Position numbers and translations under genes: made by a program. 64,000 nt of DNA, from contig CAAETU010000062.1 in the NCBI GenBank assembly GCA_900759045.1, forward strand, positions 1 to 64,000, in the 5' to 3' direction. This stretch comes from an uncultured Collinsella sp. Lineage in GTDB: Bacteria; Actinomycetota; Coriobacteriia; Coriobacteriales; Coriobacteriaceae. Of this stretch, positions 25,327 through 33,984 are shown one piece after another. Within the stretch, counting starts at the first letter, position 1. Each line of letters starts with the position of its first letter. The notes beneath the pieces were generated by a model. That model searched no databases, was not told the DNA's origin, and worked only from the letters and a program-made list of their open reading frames with translations.

Positions 25327-26623
25327 CCTCGCCAGCCGCCTCGCCGCATCTGAGTCCGCATCGTCCACCATCCTCGCCAAGAATCGAACGCTTTCCTGCG
25401 ACACCCGCCAAACGGGACTCAACAACAACGCACTTGTGATCGGCCCCTCGGGAGCCGGCAAGACCCGAAACGTCCTCAAGCCCAACCTGCTGCAAATGAA
25501 CGCAAGCTACATCGTGCTCGACACCAAAGGCACGCTCTGTCGCGAAGTGGGACCCGTGCTGGCAGCCCACGGTTACCGCGTGCAATGTCTCAACTTCGCC
25601 GACCTCAACACCGTCCCGGCCCTTGCGCCCGGCATCGAGCGCTGCGGCTACAACCCCCTGAGGCACATTCGCCGCAAGGCGGACGGCAGGCCCAACCAGC
25701 AGGACATCCTCTCGGTGGCAAAGGCCATCTGCCCCATCGAGGACAACAACCAGCCTTTTTGGGATCATGCGGCGGCAAACCTGCTGTCGTGTCTTATCGC
25801 CTACGTCACCGAACAGCTACCCGCCGACGAGCAGACGATCAGCTCGGTCATCAAGCTGATCGAGCACCTGCAGGACGGTGCCACGGGTCGATTGTTTGAC
25901 GACCTGATCACGACCGACCCCCAAAGCTATGCCCTCTCGCTATGGCGGCGCTACGCCATTACGCAAAATGCCGAGCGCATGCACGCGAGCATCGTCGGCA
26001 TCCTTGCCGAAAAGGTCATGTGTCTGGGATTCGACGGTGCGGCACAGCTCTATCGTGAGTGCCATCAGGTGGACTTCGCTTCCATGGGACACACCCCCTG
26101 CGCCCTGTTTGTAACCGTGAGCGATATTGACCGCAATCTCGATCCGCTGACCGGCCTCTTTATTTCGCAGGCGTTTATGGGCCTCATTCGTGAGGCCGAT
26201 AGGCAGCCCGACGGCAGCCTGCCCGTGCCCGTGCGCTTTATGCTCGATGACTTCGCAAATCTGCAGATCCCCCAGATCGACAACGTGCTCTCGATTATCC
26301 GAAGCCGCAACATCTGGGCAACGCTGCTGCTGCAGTCGACCAACCAGCTCGATGCGCTCTATGGCGAGGCACGCGCACGCTCCATCATGGGCAACTGCGA
26401 CACGCATCTGGTGCTGGCGTTCCAGGATCCCGAGAGTGCCCGGGTGTTTTCCGACCGCGCCGACGCGCTGCCCAGCACGCTCATGGCGACGCCGATTGAT
26501 CGCTCGTGGCTCTTTGTACGCGGTCGCACTCCCGAACAGGTCGAGCGCTTTAGGCTCGAAGACCATCCGCTCTACGGGGAGCTGCCCGAGGCGCAGCGAG
26601 GCCATGCGGAGGCCGAGATCTAG
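25319..26623 (+). CDS. VirD4/TraG-like ATPase lacking the membrane anchor
   Basis: A 434-residue P-loop ATPase of the type IV coupling protein (VirD4/TraG/TraD) family. Walker A is GPSGAGKT (42-49), preceded by the family text DTRQTGLNNNALVIG; Walker B is FMLDDFANL (about 306-314); and LLQSTNQLDALYG (about 336-348) is the conserved motif III. Conjugative relatives carry two N-terminal membrane helices and reach about 600 residues; here the ORF begins where the soluble motor begins. AAGGAGG lies in the end of the clpP-like gene. No relaxase, VirB4 or integrase is in the window, so this is not an intact conjugative element. Confidence 0.85.
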   Translation: MSNLASRLAASESASSTILAKNRTLSCDTRQTGLNNNALVIGPSGAGKTRNVLKPNLLQMNASYIVLDTKGTLCREVGPVLAAHGYRVQCLNFADLNTVPALAPGIERCGYNPLRHIRRKADGRPNQQDILSVAKAICPIEDNNQPFWDHAAANLLSCLIAYVTEQLPADEQTISSVIKLIEHLQDGATGRLFDDLITTDPQSYALSLWRRYAITQNAERMHASIVGILAEKVMCLGFDGAAQLYRECHQVDFASMGHTPCALFVTVSDIDRNLDPLTGLFISQAFMGLIREADRQPDGSLPVPVRFMLDDFANLQIPQIDNVLSIIRSRNIWATLLLQSTNQLDALYGEARARSIMGNCDTHLVLAFQDPESARVFSDRADALPSTLMATPIDRSWLFVRGRTPEQVERFRLEDHPLYGELPEAQRGHAEAEI

Positions 26624-26700
26624 GCGCAGGGTTCTCGCAGCGCGCGACGCCCCGGCGATGTTCCACAAAGGCCGTGCGCCCCGGGATCACGGCAAAGCAA

Positions 26701-26738
26701 AGGGGCCCGCATCCGATAGGATACGGGCCCCTGACTAT
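26701..26738. terminator. Bidirectional terminator between the accessory block and pgi
   Basis: AGGGGCCCGCATCC (26701-26714) pairs with GGATACGGGCCCCT (26719-26732), one C/A mismatch, around a GATA loop. On the minus strand it is followed by TTTGCTTTG, serving pgi; it is also the first strong stem after the VirD4-like gene. Confidence 0.75.
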
Positions 26739-26764
26739 AAGGCGCGATGCGTTAACAGCAGCGA

Positions 26765-28459
26765 CTACTTGCGATGCGCGCGATAGAACTCGATGAGCGC
26801 CTGGGTCGAAGCGTCCTGCTCGGCCTTGGCGGCATCGTCGTGGAAGGCAGGGGTGATCTGCTTGGCAAGCTGCTTGCCCAACTCGACGCCCCACTGGTCG
26901 TAGGAATCGATGCCCCAGACCGTACCCTCGACAAACGTGATGTGCTCGTACAGGGCGATGAGCTCGCCGAGCGCGAACGGGGTCAGTGTGTCGCCGAAAA
27001 TCGAGGTCGTCGGGCGGTTGCCCTCAAAGCAACGGGCGAGGACGATCTGCTCGGGCGTGCCCTCGGCACGAACCTCGTCGGCCGTCTTGCCAAAGGCGAG
27101 CGCCTTGGTCTGGGCCAGGAAGTTGCCCAGGAACAGCTCATGCACGTCCTGGCCGCTATCGGTCGCAGGGTTGGCGGTATTGGCGAAGGCGATGAAATCG
27201 GCCGGAACCACCACGGTGCCCTGGTGCAGCAGCTGGTAGAAGGCGTGCTGGCCGTTGGTGCCGGGCTCGCCCCAGAAGATCTCACCGGTGTCGGAGGTCA
27301 CGGCGCTGCCGTCCCAGCGGACATGCTTGCCGTTGGACTCCATGGTGAGCTGCTGCAGGTAGGCCGGGAAACGATGCAGGTACTGGCAGTACGGCAGCAC
27401 GGCGTGGCTCTTGGAACCGAAGAAGTTGACGTACCAGACGTTGAGCAAGCCCATCAGCGCGACGGCGTTGTTCTCGAGCGGCGTGTTGCAGAAGTACTCG
27501 TCGATGGCGTGGAAGCCCTCAAGGAACTGCTGGAAGCGCTCGGGGCCGAGCACGACGATCAGCGACAGGCCCACGGCGGAGTCGACGGAATAGCGGCCGC
27601 CAACCCAGTTCCAGAAACCGAAGGCGTTGGCGGGGTCGATACCGAAGGCCTCAACCTTCTCGAGTGCGGTGGAAACGGCGACGAAGTGCTTTGCCACGGC
27701 CTCGGCGTTCTGCTCATCGGAGCCATCGATGGCGCCCTGAGCCTTGAGCTGCTCGAGCATCCAGGTCTTGACCTCGCGAGCGTTGGTGAGGGTCTCGAGC
27801 GTGGTGAAGGTCTTGGAGACGATGATCACGAGCGTGGTCTCGGGATCGAGGCCCTTGAGCTTCTCTGCCTGATCGTTGGGGTCGATGTTGGAGATATAGC
27901 GGCAGTCGATACCGGCGTCGGCATAGGGACGCAGGGCCTCGTAAGCCATGACCGGACCCAGATCGGAGCCACCGATGCCGATGGATACCAGATGCTCGAT
28001 CTTTTTGCCGGTAACGCCCTTCCACTCACCGGAGCGCACGCACTCGGCAAAGGCATACATGCGGTCGAGAACCTCGTGCACGTCGGCGACGACGTCCTGG
28101 CCGTCGACGATGAGCTGGCCCTTCTCGCTTGCCGGGCGGCGCAGCGCGGTGTGCAGGACGGCGCGGTCCTCGGTGGTGTTGATGTGCTCGCCGGAGAACA
28201 TGGCGTCGCGGCGCTCCTCGAGCTTCACCTCGCGGGCAAGATCGCACAGCAGCTTGACGGTCTCATCGGTCACCAGGTTCTTCGACAGATCGAAGTGCAG
28301 GTCACCGGCGTCAAAGCTCAGCTTGTTCACGCGCTCGGCATCGGCGGCGAACCAGGCCTTGAGGTCGATACCTTCGGCCTCGAGCTTCTCCTGATGAGCC
28401 TCGAGCGCCTTCCAAGCGGCAGTCGACGTAGCATCGATAGGTGCGGCAACAGTTGCCAT
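26765..28459 (-). CDS. pgi: Glucose-6-phosphate isomerase
   Basis: A 564-residue enzyme of the long (bacterial/eukaryotic-type) PGI family, interconverting glucose 6-phosphate and fructose 6-phosphate. Visible landmarks are VSIGIGGSDLGPVMAYEAL (about 158-176), VSKTFTTLETLTNA, the sugar-binding GFWNWVGGRYS, and the C-terminal SYDQWGVELGKQLA with the catalytic Lys. A catalytic His lies in GTNGQHAFYQLLHQG. Housekeeping glycolysis; it also uses glucose 6-phosphate made by the frl pathway. GAGGAGG precedes ATG 28459. Monocistronic. Confidence 0.95.
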   Translation of the reverse strand: MATVAAPIDATSTAAWKALEAHQEKLEAEGIDLKAWFAADAERVNKLSFDAGDLHFDLSKNLVTDETVKLLCDLAREVKLEERRDAMFSGEHINTTEDRAVLHTALRRPASEKGQLIVDGQDVVADVHEVLDRMYAFAECVRSGEWKGVTGKKIEHLVSIGIGGSDLGPVMAYEALRPYADAGIDCRYISNIDPNDQAEKLKGLDPETTLVIIVSKTFTTLETLTNAREVKTWMLEQLKAQGAIDGSDEQNAEAVAKHFVAVSTALEKVEAFGIDPANAFGFWNWVGGRYSVDSAVGLSLIVVLGPERFQQFLEGFHAIDEYFCNTPLENNAVALMGLLNVWYVNFFGSKSHAVLPYCQYLHRFPAYLQQLTMESNGKHVRWDGSAVTSDTGEIFWGEPGTNGQHAFYQLLHQGTVVVPADFIAFANTANPATDSGQDVHELFLGNFLAQTKALAFGKTADEVRAEGTPEQIVLARCFEGNRPTTSIFGDTLTPFALGELIALYEHITFVEGTVWGIDSYDQWGVELGKQLAKQITPAFHDDAAKAEQDASTQALIEFYRAHRK

Positions 28460-28599
28460 AAAGTCCTCCTCAGCATACGGGCGCACGCCTCCATGCGCCC
28501 GGACATTCAGATGCCACTATTCTAGCGCAGGTCAAGACTACAATCAGCGAGCGTTGCCAATCCGCCCTCAAACGGCGACCGACCAAAAAGGGACAGGTT

Positions 28600-28659
28600 T
28601 TGACGATGTCCGCACAAGCGGGTATTATCGAACATGTATTCGATAAGAACATGTGTTTG
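28600..28659 (+). promoter_or_regulatory. SOS promoter with two LexA boxes
   Basis: TTGACG (28600-28605), a 17-base spacer and TATTAT (28623-28628) form a strong promoter. Directly after the -10 lies CGAACATGTATTCG (28629-28642), and 17 bases further AGAACATGTGTTTG (28646-28659); both match the Gram-positive/actinobacterial LexA consensus CGAACRNRYGTTYG closely. The second box ends three bases before the SD. Tight LexA repression and DNA-damage induction of the polymerase pair are predicted. Confidence 0.85.
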
Positions 28660-28671
28660 ATGGGAGGACGC

Positions 28672-30177
28672 GTGGGGCACGAGCGTCACACCTATGTCTG
28701 CATCGACCTTAAGACGTTCTACGCTAGCGTCGAGTGCGTTGACCGCGGGCTCAACCCGCTCACCACCAACCTGGTCGTTGCCGACGAATCGCGCGGGCGC
28801 ACGACCATCTGCCTCGCCATCACACAGTCCATGAAGAACCTTGGGATACACAATCGCTGCCGTCTATTCGAGATTCCCGACGGCATCGACTACATCAAGG
28901 CCATACCGCGCATGCAGCACTACATGGAGGTGTCGGCGCAAATTTACGGTATCTATCTGGAATACGTGAGTCCGCAAGACGTGCACGTCTACTCCATCGA
29001 CGAATGCTTTATCGACGTGACACCCTATCTGGACCTCTACCATACCGACGCTGAAGGCTTCGCCTGCATGTTGCGCGACGAGGTCCTGGCGCGCACCGGC
29101 ATCACGGCAACGGTTGGCATCGGCCCCAACCTATTCCAGGCCAAGGTGGCACTCGACATTACCGCCAAGCACGTACCCAGCCGCATCGGCAAACTCGACG
29201 ACGAGACCTTTCGCAAGGAGATCTGGCCCCATCGCCCCATCACCGACATCTGGGGCATTGGGCCCGGCGTGGCAGCACGACTCGAAAAATACGGCGTCTA
29301 CGATCTGATGGGCGTCGCGGCGCTCGACGAAAACCTGCTCTACGACGAGCTCGGCGTCAATGCCGAGTATCTTATCGACCACGCCTTTGGGCGCGAGCCG
29401 ACAACTATCGCCGATATTCAGGCCTATCGCCCGCAGGCAACCTCAACAACCACGGGGCAAGTGCTATCGAAGGGTTATGCCTATGAGCAAGCCTACACCG
29501 TGTTGCGCGAGATGGTCGACAACGCTGTGCTGGACTTAGTCGATAAGCACGTGGTGTGCAACAGCATCTCGCTCTTTGTAGGCTACGCGAGCGAGCGCGC
29601 CGACATACGCCGCCTCGACGCCAGCGGCACAGCGCAATATGTAGACGGATGCGGGCATTTGCGTTCGAGCACGTCGAGCATCGAACCCGCCGCAACCGCC
29701 GGCCCCAAGCTCGCACCCCGCGCGCCCAAGCCCGTCCAGCGCGATGACGAACGCCGACGTTTGGTGCGAGAGGCACAGGCGATTGACGGCATCTTTGTGG
29801 GCGAACACGGCGGCAAGCCGCGTGGTGGCTATGCCGCGCTCTTTGCGCACTCCAACGCCTCGCGCAAGCTGCCCGAGCGCACCAATTCGTTTAAGAAGAT
29901 CATGGGCTATTTCGATGAGCTCTGGGCGCAGACTGTCGATCCCAAACGACCGGTCAAGCGCATCAACCTGGGATTTGGCAATCTGGTGCCCGAGGAATTT
30001 GCCACTATCGACCTGTTCAGCGATGTTAAGGCCGATGAGCGCGAGCGCGACCTGGCGCGCGCCGTCCTGGCCGTGAAGGGCAAGTACGGCAAGAACGCGC
30101 TCGTCAAGGGATTAAGCTTCACCGCCGGCGCCACCGCACGCGAACGCAACGATCAGGTAGGAGGACATCGTGCCTAA
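28672..30177 (+). CDS. Y-family DNA polymerase (UvrX/DinB-type)
   Basis: A 501-residue error-prone translesion polymerase. Catalytic residues are in CIDLKTFYASVE (10-21, Asp12) and VYSIDECF (106-113, Asp110-Glu111). The helix-hairpin-helix RPITDIWGIGPGVAARLEKYG follows near 195-215, then the little-finger domain. The C-terminal about 100 residues extend past a standard DinB, as in the UvrX/YqjW group that is found with YolD. GTG 28672 is the start, with GGGAGG four bases upstream; in-frame ATGs further up lie within LexA boxes or promoter. The stop overlaps the yolD-like start by 8 bases. Confidence 0.88.
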   Translation: MGHERHTYVCIDLKTFYASVECVDRGLNPLTTNLVVADESRGRTTICLAITQSMKNLGIHNRCRLFEIPDGIDYIKAIPRMQHYMEVSAQIYGIYLEYVSPQDVHVYSIDECFIDVTPYLDLYHTDAEGFACMLRDEVLARTGITATVGIGPNLFQAKVALDITAKHVPSRIGKLDDETFRKEIWPHRPITDIWGIGPGVAARLEKYGVYDLMGVAALDENLLYDELGVNAEYLIDHAFGREPTTIADIQAYRPQATSTTTGQVLSKGYAYEQAYTVLREMVDNAVLDLVDKHVVCNSISLFVGYASERADIRRLDASGTAQYVDGCGHLRSSTSSIEPAATAGPKLAPRAPKPVQRDDERRRLVREAQAIDGIFVGEHGGKPRGGYAALFAHSNASRKLPERTNSFKKIMGYFDELWAQTVDPKRPVKRINLGFGNLVPEEFATIDLFSDVKADERERDLARAVLAVKGKYGKNALVKGLSFTAGATARERNDQVGGHRA

Positions 30178-30595
30178 GTCCCAACAACAGCCGATGCGGC
30201 CACCGACGCCTTTTGAACGTCTAGCGGACCCCGAGGGAAGACGTCGATCCGCCGACCCCAAGCTCACCGCCAACGGCGCCGTCCGCGCCGGCCGTGCCGC
30301 ACAGTTTATGCCCTTTGCCGCCCTCACGGGATACTACGAGCTCGTGCGCAAACAAGAGATCACTGTTGAGCCCAAATGCGAACTCACGGAAGAAAAAGCC
30401 CTCGAGCTTTCGAAAAAGCTCGAGGGCCTCAAACGCGGCGACCTGGTGCGCGTCACCTATTACGATATGTACGGCTATCGTAGCCGCACGGGCATTCTCG
30501 ACGAAGTGTTACCCGCATTCAAGCTGCTCAAACTCAGGGATATCGCCATCGACTTCGACGATATCAAAAACATCGAGCTGCGCGGACGCGCCTAG
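30170..30595 (+). CDS. YolD-like protein
   Basis: A 141-residue small protein of the YolD-like family, commonly encoded next to UvrX-type polymerases and thought to be a non-catalytic SOS accessory factor. RAAQFMPFAALTGYYEL (about 41-57) is the family core, followed by a strand-rich C terminus with KRGDLVRVTYYD and DFDDIKNIEL. GTG start with AGGAGG six bases upstream, inside the end of the polymerase gene, so the pair is translationally coupled and shares the LexA-controlled promoter. Its stop overlaps the convergent cell-wall protein gene by four bases. Confidence 0.83.
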   Translation: MPKSQQQPMRPPTPFERLADPEGRRRSADPKLTANGAVRAGRAAQFMPFAALTGYYELVRKQEITVEPKCELTEEKALELSKKLEGLKRGDLVRVTYYDMYGYRSRTGILDEVLPAFKLLKLRDIAIDFDDIKNIELRGRA

Positions 30596-33153
30596 CGACA
30601 AGAACGCTTGCGCAAGACGAGGGCAATGCCAAGCACCGCGGCAGCTGCAACCAGCAATCCCAAGACCAGCGTGAGGGTCGAGTCGCCAGCGTGAGGCAGC
30701 GAGCCGTCCTTCGGAGTCTTCTTAGTGGCCGTCGTGACGGTGGTCGTGGTGCTGCTCGACTGGTCGTTGCCGCCCGTCTGGCTGCCACCAGGCTGATCGC
30801 CGCCACCCGGCTGCGAAGGATTGGTGGGTTTCGTCGGATCCGGAGTACCGGGATCAATCGGATTCTCCGAATTCTCCTTGCGCTGGATCCAAACCTGGCA
30901 GCCATAGAACGGGTTGGCGGTACCAAGGCACAGACCCTGGTTGGTCACCGCAAAGGTGCGCAGACCATGGTTATACGGATCGTTAAAGCCATTGGTCGTC
31001 AGCGTCGTAAAGTTCACGCCGTCCTCGGTCACATACATATCAAAGCCGCGCTCGGCATCGCGCAGGTAGTACATGCACGTAAGCACGCTCTGCAGCTTCT
31101 TGAGGTTCTCCTCGCTCAGCAGCTTATCGAGCGCATCCTGAATATCGCCCGGCAGCTCGGTGCCATAGGCATCCTCGTACTGCTGCTTCAGGCTCTCATA
31201 GCTATCGAGCATGTCCTGATACTGGTCGGCAAAGGACTTGAAGTACGCGATCTCGCCATCGATCTTCTGGACATAAGCGGCGTCGTCCTCAAAGTCCTGG
31301 GACATCGTCGAGGCCTGATCGCAAAGATCGCCCGTGGCATCCTCCAGCGCATCGCTTAGATCGCCAAAGCCCTTAGCAACCTCGGTCTTCTCGTCATCGA
31401 CATCGACGGCCTCGTTTGAATCATCAACCTCGGCAGCTTCGTTCGAATCATCGACCTCGACGGCCTCGTTTGAATCATCGTCCGCAAGCGTGTTCACGGG
31501 AACGATGGGGTCGTCAGGCGATTTCTTGTCGAGCAGGTGATCGAGCAGGTCCCTAAGGCGCTGAACCTGAGAGTCCCACTCCTCGGGCGTCATATCGATA
31601 ATGTCGCCATTGGAGAACTGGCCGATCGGCTCAAGCAGGCTCGCGGTATCAAAGGTACCGATATACAGCTTGCCGTCGAACTTCTGCATGCGCCAAATGT
31701 ACTGGTTCTCGTTTCGGCCAAAGCCCGAAGTCAGGCCGGAAATGCCGCCCTCGGGGAACATGTCGGTGCGATCGCCAACGACGAGCTCCATGTTCTCGTC
31801 CTTGTCCATGCGATAGATGTTAACCGACTGCTCAAGATTGGCATTCACAAACGAGCAGTCAACGCCGCCCATGCTGCTCTTGCCGCCCTCTTCGGTGTTG
31901 GATTTGTTGAACAGGATGCGCTCGAGGGCAATCTCCTCGTCGTTGTATTCACCGATATAGAGGTAGTCGTTGTAGACGATGAGGTTGGCAGCGCCAGAAC
32001 GGGTACGGGCAGGATCGATGCCAAAGCAGTACTTTGCACGGCACTTTGGATCGGTCGCATCCTTATCGCCAACAATGGGAGTCCACGAATAGCTGCCGTC
32101 GGCGTTCTTGTCGCCACGAACCATGGCAAACGACTGCATGGAATTATCATCGGGAGCGTTCTCGGGCGTACCGGTGCAGATGGTAGCATAGAGATGGCCA
32201 TTGTACGAAACCATATCCCAAATGGCGCCACCGTAGATGCTGTCCTGATAGCGAATCGCCGGATAGCCAAACAGCGTCTTCGAGTTAGCAATCTCGGTGA
32301 AGCTAGCCTGGCCCTTCGAAGGGTCAGATGACGTCAGGATTGTCGCCACAAACTCATTGCCCGCTTTACCCACATTGCTGATGACGAGCTGGCCATCATG
32401 GACGCACATGCCGCGGATACCGGTTGAGATGCCCTGCTTGTAGGCATCGCGGTAATCGTCCACGCTCGAAAGGCCCTGATAGACAACTTTCCACTCATCC
32501 GTCTTAGGATCGATCTCGTATACAGAAGGCAGACCGCTTTTGCCGCCATTGGTCCTGACGCTGCCGCAGAAATAGAGCTTACCCTTATAGCTCACGGCAT
32601 TGCGGAACAAAGGACCGACGCCGTTGAGCGATTCAGAGAGCAGCAGCTTGGTCTCACCGGTCTTGGTATTGATCTTAACCAAGATGCCGCCGCTGTCCTT
32701 GTCGGCCGTGCCGTCCTCCTTCTGCTGTCCATAGAAGAACGTGCCGTTAAACATGGCCTCCAGCGTCAGGCGCATGGTCTCGGCATCAAAGGAATCGCCC
32801 AGCGTGCTGTCCATGAGCGTAAGCGTGTTGCCCATCGCCGCATAGCAGGTGCCCACATAAAGCCAGTCACCATAGCTCGCAGCCGCCCAAGTGTAGCTCT
32901 GGCCGCGATCGCCTTCGTTGTTGGCCGTATTACCATCGGCACCCGGAACGGCAACGGCACCGTTACCCTGGTAGTCGACGATGCCATCCGGCTGCGACGT
33001 TCCTACCGTAGGATGCGAGAGCTTCTCAAAGGAATACCCATTTCCCGCATTGTAGGTAACGGCACCCGAAGCGTCTTCGGCGTGCGCCGGCAGCGGCGAT
33101 ACCAAGATAGCGGCAAGCGCTGCCACCAAGCCAAGTGTTCTCACTCGTCTCAT
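30592..33153 (-). CDS. Large secreted protein with sortase-type C terminus (LPHAG)
   Basis: An 853-residue exported protein. The start MRRVRTLGLVAALAAILVS...AHA is a Sec signal peptide cut near residue 26. About 500 residues of strand-rich sequence follow with recurring GKLYFCG, DYLYIGEYN and GKLYIGTFD motifs, suggesting a beta-propeller. Then come three 9-residue acidic repeats (DDSNEAVEV type, about 559-585), a helical region (about 600-720), a Pro/Gly/Ser/Thr-rich wall-spanning stretch, LPHAGD near 819, a hydrophobic helix and RKRSCR. LPHAG is a non-standard LPxTG motif. A ligand or enzymatic activity is not evident. Confidence 0.8.
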   Translation of the reverse strand: MRRVRTLGLVAALAAILVSPLPAHAEDASGAVTYNAGNGYSFEKLSHPTVGTSQPDGIVDYQGNGAVAVPGADGNTANNEGDRGQSYTWAAASYGDWLYVGTCYAAMGNTLTLMDSTLGDSFDAETMRLTLEAMFNGTFFYGQQKEDGTADKDSGGILVKINTKTGETKLLLSESLNGVGPLFRNAVSYKGKLYFCGSVRTNGGKSGLPSVYEIDPKTDEWKVVYQGLSSVDDYRDAYKQGISTGIRGMCVHDGQLVISNVGKAGNEFVATILTSSDPSKGQASFTEIANSKTLFGYPAIRYQDSIYGGAIWDMVSYNGHLYATICTGTPENAPDDNSMQSFAMVRGDKNADGSYSWTPIVGDKDATDPKCRAKYCFGIDPARTRSGAANLIVYNDYLYIGEYNDEEIALERILFNKSNTEEGGKSSMGGVDCSFVNANLEQSVNIYRMDKDENMELVVGDRTDMFPEGGISGLTSGFGRNENQYIWRMQKFDGKLYIGTFDTASLLEPIGQFSNGDIIDMTPEEWDSQVQRLRDLLDHLLDKKSPDDPIVPVNTLADDDSNEAVEVDDSNEAAEVDDSNEAVDVDDEKTEVAKGFGDLSDALEDATGDLCDQASTMSQDFEDDAAYVQKIDGEIAYFKSFADQYQDMLDSYESLKQQYEDAYGTELPGDIQDALDKLLSEENLKKLQSVLTCMYYLRDAERGFDMYVTEDGVNFTTLTTNGFNDPYNHGLRTFAVTNQGLCLGTANPFYGCQVWIQRKENSENPIDPGTPDPTKPTNPSQPGGGDQPGGSQTGGNDQSSSTTTTVTTATKKTPKDGSLPHAGDSTLTLVLGLLVAAAAVLGIALVLRKRSCR
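31399..31479 (-). repeat. Three tandem 27-bp units within the cell-wall protein gene
   Basis: Units at 31399-31425, 31426-31452 and 31453-31479 encode DDSNEAVDV, DDSNEAAEV and DDSNEAVEV. The first and third are almost identical in DNA. The acidic repeat could vary in copy number between strains. Confidence 0.85.
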
Positions 33154-33426
33154 AAAGCTATAGCCTCCCCTGACCTTAAGCCCAGTTTTAGCATTTCTCA
33201 TCTCTGTCCACGTTTAATTGCGATCTGGGCGCAGCAATAATCAGCGTATAAATATACACCTGTAATTATTTGGACGGGTTAATAGATGCTCGATTGGTGG
33301 CGAATTCCGCGCAAACCGTCACCAAACTCCACTTTCGCCGCATCTAAAGATTATTTTTTGCGCAAATTTTTGGATACCGATAGTCACAATGGGCAGGAGG
33401 CTGGTACCCACCGGAGAGGGCAACGC

Positions 33427-33810
33427 CTACATTTTCATAACGTAATAGCCCGCGCCCCTCACCGCCGTCTCGAGTGCGTCGCGATCAACCGGGCGCTTCG
33501 AGCGTACGCGTGCCGTGTGGTCCGCATACGTCACCGTAGCCCACACGCCATCAAGCGTATTGAGGGCATTGGCTACGTTCTGAGCGCAGCCGTCACAGCT
33601 CATGCCGCCGATGAGCAGCTCGTCGCTATAGGGATAGTGCGATGCATCGGTATCCACCACAACAACCTTTTTGGCCCTCTTGCCGCTCGCGCCATCGCTG
33701 CAACAACTCTTCCCGTGTGTCGAAGCGGCAATGCGACGCAGTCCAAAAAACATGCCGACGGCAATGACAGCCAGCACGATGAGATTCGCAGGGTTGAGCA
33801 AGTCACTCAT
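33427..33810 (-). CDS. Membrane-anchored heavy-metal-associated (HMA) domain protein
   Basis: A 127-residue protein: one N-terminal membrane helix (about 9-25), a short basic linker with adjacent cysteines (GKSCCSDG), then an HMA domain with LIGGMSCDGCAQNV (about 67-80), the CxxC copper(I)-binding loop. It resembles the CopZ fold fused to an anchor, so it may hand copper to an exporter or sequester it at the membrane. No copper ATPase is next to it. A CsoR-like operator lies 30 bases upstream of the ATG. AAAGGGG precedes ATG 33810. Confidence 0.82.
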   Translation of the reverse strand: MSDLLNPANLIVLAVIAVGMFFGLRRIAASTHGKSCCSDGASGKRAKKVVVVDTDASHYPYSDELLIGGMSCDGCAQNVANALNTLDGVWATVTYADHTARVRSKRPVDRDALETAVRGAGYYVMKM

Positions 33811-33839
33811 GCGTTCCCCTTTCAAGTAGCACTATCTAG

Positions 33840-33856
33840 ATACCCCCATGGGGTGT
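33840..33856. promoter_or_regulatory. CsoR-like copper operator upstream of the HMA gene
   Basis: ATACCCCCATGGGGTGT matches the CsoR/RcnR-type pattern of a G/C tract palindrome with A/T flanks (ACCCC...GGGGT). Position just upstream of a predicted copper-binding protein supports it. No csoR gene is in the window. Confidence 0.55.
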
Positions 33857-33918
33857 CTCCATCTTAACCCAAAATCATGTCCGTTCGGTCAATTAGTTTC
33901 CCTATTCAAACTTTTTAG

Positions 33919-33965
33919 TTGACCAAGGCTTACTTTCGTGTATAAGTTTTCCTAGGCTAACAGTT
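33919..33965 (+). promoter_or_regulatory. Promoter of DUF3793-flavodoxin with an IdeR/DtxR-like half-site
   Basis: TTGACC (33919-33924), 16 bases, TATAAG (33941-33946). Overlapping the expected start, 33947-33965 contains TAGGCTAAC, an exact match to the core and right half of the IdeR/DtxR box; the left half fits poorly. Iron control is plausible but weak. Confidence 0.4.
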
Positions 33966-33984
33966 TAGATCCGTAAGGAGCGTC

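Noticed and set aside
23755..26623. Intact conjugative element or prophage
   Set aside because: No relaxase, VirB4, integrase, portal or attachment repeats were found around the VirD4-like gene.
26774..28525. 583-codon open frame antisense to pgi
   Set aside because: Same explanation: codon bias of the real gene keeps the opposite frame open; no protein-like features.
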